Part shown: piece after piece, positions 52,816-61,702 of the stretch
Layout: every line of letters begins with the position of its first letter
Position numbering within the stretch: position 1 is the stretch's first letter
Assembly: GCA_040367435.1 (NCBI GenBank)
Contig: BAABWY010000005.1
Location: 186,001 to 250,000 of the forward strand
Direction: 5' to 3'
DNA from: Hyphomicrobiales bacterium 4NK60-0047b
GTDB lineage: Bacteria > Pseudomonadota > Alphaproteobacteria > Rhizobiales > HXMU1428-3
Length of the DNA: 64,000 bases
Notes under the pieces: model-generated
The model's database searches: none
Seen by the model: only the letters and a program-made list of their open reading frames with translations
Told to the model about the DNA's origin: nothing
Made by a program: the position numbers and the translations under genes

Positions 52816-53674
52816 AAGACCTATTGATGACATTACAGGAACAGAGACAACCGGACATGAGTGGGATGGTATTCGTGAGCTTGACACCCCCATGCCGCGT
52901 TGGTGGTTGATTACTTTCTATATCACCATTGCCTGGTCAATTGTTTATTGCGTGCTTTACCCGGCCATTCCTCTTATAACCAGCAACACAAAAGGAACGC
53001 TTGGTTATTCTTCTCGAGGTGAGCTTGATAAATCTTTACAGCAAGCACGAGATGCGCAAACAGGTTTACGTGATAAAATCAAAAGTAGTTCACTTGCTGC
53101 AATTATTACAGATCCTCAACTCTTTTCATTTGCTAAAGCTGGTGGCAAGGCTGCTTTTAAAGTGAACTGCGTTCAATGTCATGGGTCCGGTGCTGAGGGC
53201 TCTATCGGCAATCCAAACCTAAATGACGACGATTGGTTGTGGGGTGGTAAGCTTGAAGAAATTCACCAAACCATTAAACACGGTGTTCGCTATGAACAAG
53301 ATGATGACACGCGTTTATCTGACATGCCCGCTTTTGGTAAAGACGAGCTTTTAGATAAAAACCAGATAGAGCAAGTCGCTGATTATGTTCTTTCTCTAAG
53401 TAAAAACTCAGCTGATGCATCTAGCACCGGCGCACAAATTTTTGCTGATAATTGCGCGTCATGTCATGGTAAAACTGGTGCTGGTGACCGCTCCGTTGGT
53501 GCGCCACCTCTAAATGATCAGATTTGGCTTTATGGCGGCGATAAAAAGACAGTCATGGAAAGCATTCACAATTCCAGGAAAGCTGTTATGCCAGCTTGGA
53601 CGCACCGTCTTGATACCGAAACCATCAAACAATTAGCCATTTATGTTCACTCCCTCGGGGGTGGAGAGAAGTAG
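52808..53674 (+). CDS. ccoP: cbb3 oxidase di-heme cytochrome c subunit
   Basis: 288 aa. The N-terminal cytoplasmic stretch ITGTETTGHEWDGIRELDTPMPRWW is the family signature. A membrane helix follows (about residues 32-54). Two c-type heme sites are CVQCH near residue 119 and CASCH near 217. It accepts electrons from soluble cytochrome c or the bc1 complex. It ends the structural operon; a 154-bp gap with a hairpin precedes ccoG. Confidence 0.95.
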   Translation: MTKRPIDDITGTETTGHEWDGIRELDTPMPRWWLITFYITIAWSIVYCVLYPAIPLITSNTKGTLGYSSRGELDKSLQQARDAQTGLRDKIKSSSLAAIITDPQLFSFAKAGGKAAFKVNCVQCHGSGAEGSIGNPNLNDDDWLWGGKLEEIHQTIKHGVRYEQDDDTRLSDMPAFGKDELLDKNQIEQVADYVLSLSKNSADASSTGAQIFADNCASCHGKTGAGDRSVGAPPLNDQIWLYGGDKKTVMESIHNSRKAVMPAWTHRLDTETIKQLAIYVHSLGGGEK

Positions 53675-53756
53675 GTGTATAGCAGGCGCTTATAGGCCCC
53701 CCATGACCTTTTAGCTCCTCTTGCACCTACTTCACCCGATATACAAGTTTAAGGTT

Positions 53757-53786
53757 CAGGGTTGATAATTTTATTTTTCAACCCTG
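53757..53786 (+). terminator. hairpin between ccoP and ccoG
   Basis: A 9-bp perfect stem CAGGGTTGA (53757-53765) / TCAACCCTG (53778-53786) with an AT-rich 12-nt loop, followed by GATTTTCAAAAAA. It is a weak terminator or mRNA-processing/stabilising structure that could set the ratio of oxidase to assembly factors. Confidence 0.5.
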
Positions 53787-53828
53787 GATTTTCAAAAAAT
53801 ACAGAGCTTCATTTAAGGTGATAATTGA

Positions 53829-55328
53829 ATGACCAAACCTTCACAGATTGAACAATTTGATGTTCAGGCTGTTAATAAAGCTGGTGCAAAAAAATTATTT
53901 GCCGCCGCAAAAAAAATATATCCCAAACGAGTTGATGGTAAATTTCGCCAGCTGAAATGGTTGATCATGACTGTCACTTTAGCGATTTATTATATCACTC
54001 CCTGGCTTCGCTGGGATCGCGGAGAGTTTGCCCCTGACCAAGCCGTACTGGTTGACCTTGCGAACCGCCGTTTTTACTTTTTCTTTATTGAAATTTGGCC
54101 ACAAGAATTTTTCTATGTGGCAGGCTTGCTCATTATGGCTGGCATTGGTTTGTTTCTTGTGACTTCCGTTTGGGGACGGGCTTGGTGTGGTTATACATGC
54201 CCGCAAACCGTTTGGGTTGATTTGTTTTTGGTGATTGAACGCGCTATTGAGGGTGATCGCAATGCTCGTATGAAACTTGATAAAGCTTCATGGAATTTTA
54301 AAAAGTTCCGCATGAAACTTACCAAACATATCGCCTGGCTTTTGGTCGCCATTTCAACTGGCGGTGCCTGGATTTTTTATTTTGCTGATGCTCCCTCTTT
54401 GTTTGTTAGCTTCTTCACTTTAAATGCTCCTTTTGTTGCTTACTCTACTGTGGCTGTTCTAACAGCTACCACCTATATCTTTGGTGGTTTTATGCGGGAT
54501 CAGGTTTGCACTTATATGTGTCCTTGGCCGCGTATTCAAGCAGCGATGCTTGATGAAGAGAGCCTGGTTGTTACATATAATGACTACAGAGGTGAGCCTC
54601 GCACTGCCCATCGTAAAAAGCATGCTAATGATGATGTCTCACAAGTTCCTATGGGCGACTGTATTGATTGTAACAAGTGTGTGGTTGTTTGCCCGATGGG
54701 TATTGATATTCGTGATGGACAACAGATGGAATGCATCACCTGTGCGCTTTGTATTGATGCTTGTGACAGTGTGATGGAAAAAGTTGGCAAACCGAAAGGG
54801 CTTATTTCTTACGCCACTTTGAAAGAATATGATCAAGCCGCTGCTGGTAAACCTGTTCAAAACTCTGTGCCAATTTTATTTCGTCCACGTACTCTTATTT
54901 ATTCAGCCATTTGGTGTCTTGTGGGCTTAAGCATGCTTTTTGTACTTGCCACACGCAGCCGTCTGGATGTCAATGTTTTGCATGATCGCAACCCTTTGAT
55001 GGTTCAGCTTTCTGATGGTTCTGTTCGCAATGGCTATATTGTTAAGATCCTTAATATGGAACCTAAGAAACATACTGCTTTTCTCTCATTTCAAGGTTTG
55101 CCTGAAGGATTTATGCGGATTGAACAAGAAGGTACTCGCTTAGTTAAAAATGGTGAAAGCTACAAATTAATGTTGGAACCGGATGTTCTAAGAGAACTCA
55201 AAATTTACGTCACAATACCTCAAGCCTCTTTACCAAAATTGGATCAGGCATTTAAATTTGTTGCAGAAATTCCTGCAAGTGAAGAATATCATGAAACAAC
55301 AACTAAATTTCATGTGAAGAAATACTAA
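53829..55328 (+). CDS. ccoG: cbb3 oxidase assembly ferredoxin-type protein CcoG/RdxA
   Basis: 499 aa membrane iron-sulfur protein. Membrane helices surround CGYTCPQTVWVDLF (near residue 120) and CTYMCPWPRIQAAML (near 228). The two [4Fe-4S] motifs are CIDCNKCVVVCPMGI (near 279) and CITCALCIDACDSV (near 304). The C-terminal beta-domain (about 375-499) is periplasmic. It is thought to reduce copper for insertion into CcoN. First of the ccoGHIS unit. Confidence 0.94.
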   Translation: MTKPSQIEQFDVQAVNKAGAKKLFAAAKKIYPKRVDGKFRQLKWLIMTVTLAIYYITPWLRWDRGEFAPDQAVLVDLANRRFYFFFIEIWPQEFFYVAGLLIMAGIGLFLVTSVWGRAWCGYTCPQTVWVDLFLVIERAIEGDRNARMKLDKASWNFKKFRMKLTKHIAWLLVAISTGGAWIFYFADAPSLFVSFFTLNAPFVAYSTVAVLTATTYIFGGFMRDQVCTYMCPWPRIQAAMLDEESLVVTYNDYRGEPRTAHRKKHANDDVSQVPMGDCIDCNKCVVVCPMGIDIRDGQQMECITCALCIDACDSVMEKVGKPKGLISYATLKEYDQAAAGKPVQNSVPILFRPRTLIYSAIWCLVGLSMLFVLATRSRLDVNVLHDRNPLMVQLSDGSVRNGYIVKILNMEPKKHTAFLSFQGLPEGFMRIEQEGTRLVKNGESYKLMLEPDVLRELKIYVTIPQASLPKLDQAFKFVAEIPASEEYHETTTKFHVKKY

Positions 55329-55360
55329 GGCTTAAGCCCATAATTATTAGGAGCTGAACT

Positions 55361-55975
55361 ATGACAGATCCATCATATTCAAAAGATCGAAAACCCTTTA
55401 CTGGCAAACATATGTTGATTGTTATGTTGAGCTTTTTTGGCGTTATTATTGCTGTTAACCTGACAATGGCGACTTTAGCAACGAGTAGCTGGACCGGCTT
55501 AGTGGTTAAAAACGGCTATATTGCTAGTCAACACTTCAATAAAAACCAAGAGGTGCAGGAAAAATTAGTGGCTGCTGGTTGGCGCAGTGAACTTGAGTAT
55601 AGCGATGGTGTTTTTGTTTTATCTCTGAGTAAAAACTCCAAGAGTTTAGTAAACTGTCAGGTTTCTGGCCTACTAAGCCGGCCCGTTCATGAAAATGAAA
55701 ATCAAGTTCTTTCGTTTAAATATTCCAACACAGGAACGAGTACATATTCTATGACCGGACAGAAAAAAACTGGCGGACAATATATCGCCCCCATCAAAGA
55801 AGTTTCTCAGGGGCAAGCACATGAACAATCAAAGAGCCCCCTCAAACCTGGTCGTTGGAATTTGGAAGTTCAAGCTCTTTGCCCACCAGCTGAAACAGGC
55901 TCATCTCATGAGACTAATGATAAATTCATACAGACTTATAAATTTTTAGCGCCTGAACTATCTTCAGCTAAATAA
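55361..55975 (+). CDS. ccoH: cbb3 oxidase assembly protein CcoH/FixH
   Basis: 204 aa. It starts with KPFTGKHMLIVMLSFFGVIIAVNLTMATLA, the typical FixH N-terminus and single membrane helix, then SSWTGLVVKNGYIASQHFNK. The periplasmic domain is beta-rich (VNCQVSGLLSRPVHENE; PGRWNLEVQAL). It is longer at the C-terminus than many FixH (about 160 aa), with an extra segment around GGQYIAPIKEVSQGQAHEQ. It acts in maturation of the oxidase. Confidence 0.9.
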   Translation: MTDPSYSKDRKPFTGKHMLIVMLSFFGVIIAVNLTMATLATSSWTGLVVKNGYIASQHFNKNQEVQEKLVAAGWRSELEYSDGVFVLSLSKNSKSLVNCQVSGLLSRPVHENENQVLSFKYSNTGTSTYSMTGQKKTGGQYIAPIKEVSQGQAHEQSKSPLKPGRWNLEVQALCPPAETGSSHETNDKFIQTYKFLAPELSSAK

Positions 55976-56004
55976 GCATTCTTCTGCGCAACTAGGTAAA
56001 TGCA

Positions 56005-58326
56005 ATGGCACTTATAACCGATCATAAAATAAACGTAACGCCTTCAGAATTAGTGCCCTCTACCCAAAGAGAGGTGCCTGATAAGACCTTTGTTTTGCAA
56101 AAAGACATTTCGTTGTTCCAGACTGTCTCAGGTCATGGAGTGGTTGGTCTGGATCTAATAGTAGCCAATATGAATTGCGCTGGATGTATGTCTAAGATTG
56201 AACGGCATTTTTCTAATGACACCAGGCTCAAGAAAGTCCGTGTCAATTTAAGCCAAAAACTTGTTCACTTTGAATGGCTTGAAGGATCCACAACCGCCAA
56301 TGAACTTTTTAATGATCTGACAGAACTTGGATATAAAGCATCTCCTTTTCTTAATAACAATGATTTGGTTGAAGTTGAACGTACTGAGATGCGCCGTCTT
56401 CTTTTGTGTCTTGGGGTTGCAGGGTTTGCTGCTGCCAATGTGATGCTTCTTTCCGTTTCTGTTTGGTCTGGTGCGACGGGCGCCACACGAGATTTATTCC
56501 ACTGGCTTTCTGCTCTAATTGCAATACCGGCTATTGCCTTTGCCGGCCGTCCTTTTTTTAGTTCTGCTTGGCTTGCTCTAAAGTCTGGTCACTTGAATAT
56601 GGATGTTCCTATTTCATTAGCGGTTATTTTAGCAACAGGGCTTAGCCTTTTTGAAACGGCTACTCACGGAGAGCACGCTTTTTTTGATGCCGCTCTAACC
56701 TTATTATTTTTCCTTCTTATTGGTCGCACTCTCGACAGGTTGATGAGAGACCAAGCTTTTTCTGGTGTGCGGCAGCTACTTGCTTTTAAAAGTACGATTG
56801 CTCAAATTGTAGATGCTGATGGACAGCAGAGCACTCTTCCTATCTCACAGATAGAAGTCGGCATGCGGGTTTTGGTTTTACCTGGGGAGACTATCCCGGT
56901 TGATGGAGAGATCCTTATTGGCAAAAGTGATATTGATTGGTCTTTGGTCAATGGCGAATCTGTTCCACGCAATGCAAAGCCAGGAGATGAGGTGTTTTCA
57001 GGACTTGTGAATTTATCTGGCCCTTTAGAAATTAAAACGACCGCTGTTGGAGAGACAACCCTTCTCTCTGAAATCATTCGTTTAATGGAGCAAGCGAATG
57101 AAAGAGCACCGCGTTACAGAACACTTGCGGATAGGGCAGCTTCCGTTTACGCACCTCTTGTTCATCTGATTGCACTTTTCACATTTACTGGGTGGATGCT
57201 ATATGGCATGCCTTGGCAAGGCTCGCTTTATACTGCTATTTCCGTTCTTATTATTACATGCCCTTGTGCTCTTGGTCTTGCTGTTCCTGTTGTACAAGTA
57301 GTGGCGAGCTCCATTGCTCACAAACACGGCCTCTTAATGAAGGATGGTACGGCGCTTGAGAAATTAAGTGAAATTGATACTGTAGTTTTTGATAAAACAG
57401 GAACACTTACCCTATCCAAGCTCACTCTCTCAGGAAAATTTTTTGAAGCGGATCGTTTATCTTCCCTCGCGTCTCAACTTGCGAAAAACAGTCTCCACCC
57501 TCTCTCTAAAGCTTTAGCAAGTGCTTATCAAAACCGCTCCTCAGAGAAAACAAAATTTTCTACAGAAGCGCTGCTAGATGTTGAAGAACACCCTGGTTTA
57601 GGAATGCGAGCGACATATGAAGGGGGTGAGTTACGTCTTGGCTCTTTCGAGTGGTGTAATATTGACGACACGTTTGAAACATATGATGGGGCTGATTTAA
57701 TGCTTTGGGCTTCATACTGCCAGGCGGGAGAAAAACCAGTTGTAGCTCTCTTTACTTTCGAAGATGAATTACGTCCTGGCGTTATGGGATTAATTCGAAC
57801 CTTGAAAGCGCAAGACATGGACGTGCAGCTCTTATCTGGAGACAGACAAGAGCCGGTTCAGCGCATGGCTCAATTGCTCAACATAGATCATTTCAAAGCT
57901 GAAATGAAACCTGATCAGAAATGCCAGTATATCGAAAAGCTTGGGCGAAATGGCTCAAAGGTTCTTATGATCGGCGATGGGATCAATGATGGCCCTTCTT
58001 TAAAAGCCGCTTTTACATCCCTCTCCCCTTCAAGTGCGAGTGATGTGGCACAAGTTACGGCTAACTTTGTTTTGATGAATGATAGTTTGAAATCTATTAT
58101 TGGTCTTTTTCAGCTGGCCAAAAGTGCCAGGGCACTGATTTATCAAAATTTTGCACTTGCTCTCGTTTATAACATGATTGCTGTTCCTATCGCTGTGTTT
58201 GGATACGCCACCCCGATTGTTGCTGCTATAGCTATGTCTCTTTCATCTATGATTGTGACTTTGAATGCGTTACGCTTGCACCTTCTAGCTTCTTCTTATC
58301 AATGGCAAGAAGATGATAAACTCTAA
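56005..58326 (+). CDS. ccoI: copper-exporting P1B ATPase CcoI/FixI
   Basis: 773 aa. The N-terminal heavy-metal-associated domain has MNCAGCM near residue 57. The metal site in the membrane is CPCALGLAVP (near 420) and the phosphorylation site DKTGTLTLSK (near 463). The hinge is MIGDGINDGPSLKAA (near 654); the usual DG-x-ND-x-PAL has Ser-Leu in place of Ala-Leu. It delivers copper to the periplasm for CcoN assembly. About eight membrane helices are visible. Confidence 0.94.
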   Translation: MALITDHKINVTPSELVPSTQREVPDKTFVLQKDISLFQTVSGHGVVGLDLIVANMNCAGCMSKIERHFSNDTRLKKVRVNLSQKLVHFEWLEGSTTANELFNDLTELGYKASPFLNNNDLVEVERTEMRRLLLCLGVAGFAAANVMLLSVSVWSGATGATRDLFHWLSALIAIPAIAFAGRPFFSSAWLALKSGHLNMDVPISLAVILATGLSLFETATHGEHAFFDAALTLLFFLLIGRTLDRLMRDQAFSGVRQLLAFKSTIAQIVDADGQQSTLPISQIEVGMRVLVLPGETIPVDGEILIGKSDIDWSLVNGESVPRNAKPGDEVFSGLVNLSGPLEIKTTAVGETTLLSEIIRLMEQANERAPRYRTLADRAASVYAPLVHLIALFTFTGWMLYGMPWQGSLYTAISVLIITCPCALGLAVPVVQVVASSIAHKHGLLMKDGTALEKLSEIDTVVFDKTGTLTLSKLTLSGKFFEADRLSSLASQLAKNSLHPLSKALASAYQNRSSEKTKFSTEALLDVEEHPGLGMRATYEGGELRLGSFEWCNIDDTFETYDGADLMLWASYCQAGEKPVVALFTFEDELRPGVMGLIRTLKAQDMDVQLLSGDRQEPVQRMAQLLNIDHFKAEMKPDQKCQYIEKLGRNGSKVLMIGDGINDGPSLKAAFTSLSPSSASDVAQVTANFVLMNDSLKSIIGLFQLAKSARALIYQNFALALVYNMIAVPIAVFGYATPIVAAIAMSLSSMIVTLNALRLHLLASSYQWQEDDKL

Positions 58327-58409
58327 CAATATCTGTTGCTTATTTTAAAGGCACGGAACGGATTTATTCTTTGATGCATTCGTGTTGAGCTGCTTACTAG
58401 GAGGTCATA

Positions 58410-58562
58410 ATGAGTAATTTATTATTTCTTATTCCCATAGCACTTGGGCTTGGATTCCTAGGACTGCTTGGTTTTCTATGGGCGTTAAAAAACAACCAGT
58501 TTGACGATTTAGAAGGATCTGCCCATCGGATCCTTGATGATGATGATAAACCTCTGAAGTGA
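58410..58562 (+). CDS. ccoS: cbb3 oxidase maturation protein CcoS
   Basis: 50 aa. MSNLLFLIPIALGLGFLGLLGFLWALKNNQFDDLEGSAHRIL has the CcoS hallmark: one helix followed by W-x-(L/K)-x2-x-QFDDLEGxAxRIL. The acidic tail DDDDKPLK closes it. TAGGAGG lies 7 nt before the ATG. It is needed for cofactor insertion into the oxidase. It completes ccoGHIS, 83 bp after ccoI. Confidence 0.92.
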   Translation: MSNLLFLIPIALGLGFLGLLGFLWALKNNQFDDLEGSAHRILDDDDKPLK

Positions 58563-58598
58563 ACTGGCTACTGCAGAGATAAGTCTGCATTTATTTGT

Positions 58599-58657
58599 GC
58601 TTTAGGATACCCACGAAACATTCAGTTTTTACGCTTTAGATGCCCACGAAACATCCG
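58599..58657 (+). repeat. pair of CCCAC-loop hairpin units
   Basis: Unit 58599-58624 (GCTTTAGGATACCCACGAAA...) is degenerate. Unit 58632-58658 is ACG-cttta-GATG-CCCACGAAA-CATC-CGT, with inner and outer stems paired. Spacing is 34 bp start to start, the same period as the triplet at 61.7 kb. Confidence 0.65.
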
Positions 58658-58663
58658 TTGACC

Positions 58664-58731
58664 CAACACGCAAAGTCTTTTTTAAGCGTGTTGTTTATCG
58701 TAAAAACCGGTATCCACTTTTACGCAACACG
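58664..58731. repeat. three-arm hairpin region downstream of ccoS and the hybrid kinase
   Basis: CAACACGC (58664-58671) can pair with GCGTGTTG (58686-58693). Alternatively CGTGTTG (58687-58693) with CAACACG (58725-58731) encloses CGTAAAA (58699-58705) / TTTTACG (58718-58724) around ACCGGTATCCAC. The two folds exclude each other. It lies between convergent ccoS and the hybrid kinase and includes the latter's stop codon and last codons. It probably ends both transcripts. Confidence 0.6.
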
Positions 58732-61263
58732 TTTTATTGGTGTCTGCCATTTCAACAAGATTTCTTTGAGCTGCTCTTGTTCAAAAGGTTTGGCTAAGTG
58801 ATCATCCATACCTGCTTTGATGCATTTTTCCCGATCTTCAGGGAATGCATTTGCTGTTAGAGCAATAATAGGGACCGTTTTAGATATTGTATTTTCATGG
58901 TTTTCTAAATAATAACGTACAGCTTTAGTTGCTGCAAAACCGTCCATCTCAGGCATATGGATATCCATCAAGATATAATCAATTGATCTAGCTGCCTCAT
59001 TATAATCTTTTACAATTTCTAAAGCTGCTTCACCATTTTTAACATGCAGAACCTCAACTCCAAGCTTTGATAAAACCGTCCTTGCTAACAAGGCATTTAT
59101 CTCATTATCTTCAGCCAATAAAATGGTTGTCTTTTGATTTTTATTGATTAATTCACATGCTTCATTCTTTTTAAAGTGGCCTGAATTCTTTGCTGTATTT
59201 TTAATTGAATAGTCAGCATTTATTCTCGCAAATAACGAAATTGGTCGAACAGGTCTTGTTAAATATGCATCCACACCTTGCTCTTGCAAAATGGAAAAAC
59301 CACCTCGCTCAGAGACTTCCATAATTACAATAATCCTAGGCCCAATATTTTTAGTACATTCTTGGAGATAAGTTTTAAATTCTTTTGATAGTTTATTGTA
59401 AACTGTATTCGCTGTTTTGGTGTCTAAAATTAGTGTGTCATAGGGATGACCCGATTTGCCAGCAGCAGTAATTTTTTGCAAAGCGTTTTTCGACTGACAA
59501 TATTCAGCACATAGACCTGCCGCTTTTAAAGTTTTTATAATCGCCTTCATCTCGATATCTAATTCACCAACAAGCAAGACATTATGAGGATCTTCTGGTA
59601 ATTGATAGAATTGATAAAGGTGACTTGAATTTTCGCTTCGTTTCAACTCAACTTCTATATGGAATTCTGCACCAGAATTTTGTTCACCTTCGACTTGCTC
59701 TGACGTGATGCTAATATTACCATTCATTTTTTCTATGATACGCTTGGTGATTGCTAGCCCAAGGCCAGTTCCGCCAAAACGACGTGCATGTGAACTATCT
59801 GCTTGCTCAAAATCACCGAAAACTTTTTTCTGAGCCGTTTTGGTTAGACCAATACCAGTGTCTTTCACGTTTATTCTTATTTTTTGCGTCGGAGCTGAAC
59901 TCGGCTTCTCAAAATATTGGTCACTTTTATCTTTTTTATCAGCGTCCAGGATTTCAACTGTTATACCGCCTGTTTGAGTAAATTTGATTGCATTGCCAAC
60001 TAGATTTGTCAGGATTTGGCGTAGCCTCACCTCATCACTGATTAGTGTTTCTTGTATTGTTGGATCTATGTACCAGGCCATTTGCAATTTTTTATCATGA
60101 GCACGGGGCGCTAATAACTCAACAACTGACTGGGCAATATCACGCAAATCAATCGGTTGTTCTTCAAGTTCTAATTTGCCTGCTTCAATTTTTGAAAAAT
60201 CAAGAATTTGATCTATGAGTGAAAGAAGACTTTTTGCTGAGCAATTGATTGCTCTTGCATATGTTTTTTGCTCAGCTGATAATTGAGTGTCCATCATCAA
60301 ACCAGTCATCCCCAGAATACCATTCATTGGAGTTCTGATTTCATGACTCATAGTTGCCAGAAATTGCCCTTTTGCCGAATTGGCACGAAGAGCTTGATCG
60401 CGGGCTTCCTGCAGTTCATCTTCCGCTTGCTTTTGATCTGTAACATCGCGACCAATAGACTGGATTTCGATAATATTCAAAGCATTATCACGAATGGCAA
60501 ATTCTTCCCATTCAAACCACCTTAACCCCAAGGAAGTTGCGATGCGCTGCGTATAATTTCTGCGACCCTGGCCAACCTCAAAATCAGATGGAGGAGTTTC
60601 GTCTCCTGCAATAATAGTCGGATTAAATTTTTGCCCACCCTCTGATGGTAAGAGATTTCCAAATTGCCGACTAAAAGCACTGTTTGTAAAGGTCAGCATA
60701 CCATGAAGATCTTTTCGAATGATGATATCATTTTGGCAATCAAGCAAATCTCGGTAGCGACTTTCACTATCTCTTAACTCCCATTGAACGTCACTAAACT
60801 GCTCAACCTGTTCGTTTAACTCATCGACTAGGTTATCTTTTGAAACATTCGTCGAATTTGATGCTGTTAGGAAATATGCCCCCCAACAGGTTCCCATCAT
60901 CATCAAGATTGAGAGAAAAGACAGGCCAGCCCAGTTTGGGTCAATGGTGCTTGCTAATAAAATGATGGATAAGACGAATGTTAATGTTGAGCAAATGAGC
61001 GATAGAAACGCGCCAGCTGTTATTAGTTTTTTGACTGATACACTTTGTAAAAAACCTTCATTATCACCTGTAATCTCAGCTTGTTTTATTTTTGAATTAG
61101 CTTGATTTAATAGAGGAGTGATATATTCGCTCTGAGTTTTTTCGCAACGAAGCTCATCATTTAAACCCGTAAATGACTGATCTTCACTATCATAACTTGC
61201 TTGTTGATTCAGAATAAATTTTTCTGAGTAATTTGGATTTATAATTTTCACGAATGGACTCAA
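58720..61263 (-). CDS. hybrid sensor histidine kinase with PAS and two receiver-like domains
   Basis: 847 aa, apparent start TTG at 61263; no ATG occurs early in the frame, and GTG four codons in is an alternative. Two membrane helices are at about residues 83-131. A coiled region follows, then PAS at about 165-278 (YRDLLDCQNDIIIRKDLHGMLTFTNSAF). HisKA has MSHEIRTPMNGILGMTGLM near 313. The ATPase boxes are NLVGNAIKFT, DTGIGL and GGTGLGLAIT. A receiver-like domain lacking clear acidic pocket residues is at about 560-675. A complete receiver at about 715-840 has AEDNEINALLA and phospho-acceptor DYILMDIHMPEMDGF. The partner (Hpt or regulator) is not nearby. Confidence 0.88.
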   Translation of the reverse strand: MSPFVKIINPNYSEKFILNQQASYDSEDQSFTGLNDELRCEKTQSEYITPLLNQANSKIKQAEITGDNEGFLQSVSVKKLITAGAFLSLICSTLTFVLSIILLASTIDPNWAGLSFLSILMMMGTCWGAYFLTASNSTNVSKDNLVDELNEQVEQFSDVQWELRDSESRYRDLLDCQNDIIIRKDLHGMLTFTNSAFSRQFGNLLPSEGGQKFNPTIIAGDETPPSDFEVGQGRRNYTQRIATSLGLRWFEWEEFAIRDNALNIIEIQSIGRDVTDQKQAEDELQEARDQALRANSAKGQFLATMSHEIRTPMNGILGMTGLMMDTQLSAEQKTYARAINCSAKSLLSLIDQILDFSKIEAGKLELEEQPIDLRDIAQSVVELLAPRAHDKKLQMAWYIDPTIQETLISDEVRLRQILTNLVGNAIKFTQTGGITVEILDADKKDKSDQYFEKPSSAPTQKIRINVKDTGIGLTKTAQKKVFGDFEQADSSHARRFGGTGLGLAITKRIIEKMNGNISITSEQVEGEQNSGAEFHIEVELKRSENSSHLYQFYQLPEDPHNVLLVGELDIEMKAIIKTLKAAGLCAEYCQSKNALQKITAAGKSGHPYDTLILDTKTANTVYNKLSKEFKTYLQECTKNIGPRIIVIMEVSERGGFSILQEQGVDAYLTRPVRPISLFARINADYSIKNTAKNSGHFKKNEACELINKNQKTTILLAEDNEINALLARTVLSKLGVEVLHVKNGEAALEIVKDYNEAARSIDYILMDIHMPEMDGFAATKAVRYYLENHENTISKTVPIIALTANAFPEDREKCIKAGMDDHLAKPFEQEQLKEILLKWQTPIKRVA

Positions 61264-61324
61264 TCTCGTTTAACTGCCGCATTAGAGTTATTTACTCTTT
61301 TAATGCTCCTCCAGTTGGCTTTTT

Positions 61325-61354
61325 TGTGCTTCAGATGCCCACTAAGCATCTGCA
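61325..61354 (+). repeat. CCCAC-loop hairpin, best-paired single copy
   Basis: GTGC-ttc-AGATGC-CCACTAA-GCATCT-GCAC: 6-bp inner stem and 4-bp outer stem with a 3-nt one-sided bulge. It lies about 60 bp upstream of the hybrid-kinase start on that gene's template orientation. Confidence 0.8.
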
Positions 61355-61520
61355 CAAGCAACCTTACTTTTGTTAGCCTTGAGATTTCTCACTAGCGATC
61401 GGCACGAAGCATTTATCTAAAACAATACACTCGAGTATTAGTTAACCAGAATTCATTTGAGAAAGGCTTAGAATAACAGTTCAAATTTTATCTAATTCGT
61501 ACAAATTTGTAGTTTTTCTT

Positions 61521-61696
61521 CTCTCACGGCTATTCTAAGCGCTTATGGCGCTTAGGCCTCCGAGGGGCGTCGCATTTCTTTCGATCAGCTTATCTGTGCT
61601 CGCTAAAGCTCCGCTCAGGTTGACCTGGTGCACCGGCCTTCGCGAAGCGCTATGCCATGTCACTCAGCCCTAAAAAGGGCTGAGCTCCTTCTTCGT
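61521..61696 (+). repeat. multi-hairpin dispersed repeat, copy D (176 bp, with insert)
   Basis: CTCTCACGGCTATTC opening. Hairpin 1 is CTAAGCGC (61535-61542) / GCGCTTAG (61548-61555). Linker GCCTCCGAGGGGCGTCGC. An extra segment of about 55 bp sits where copy C has its compact hairpin 2. Then GCACCGG..CTTCGC, TGCCATGTC, hairpin 4 CTCAGCCC (61663-61670) / GGGCTGAG (61677-61684), and end CTCCTTCTTCGT. Confidence 0.86.
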
Positions 61697-61702
61697 AAGT
61701 TG

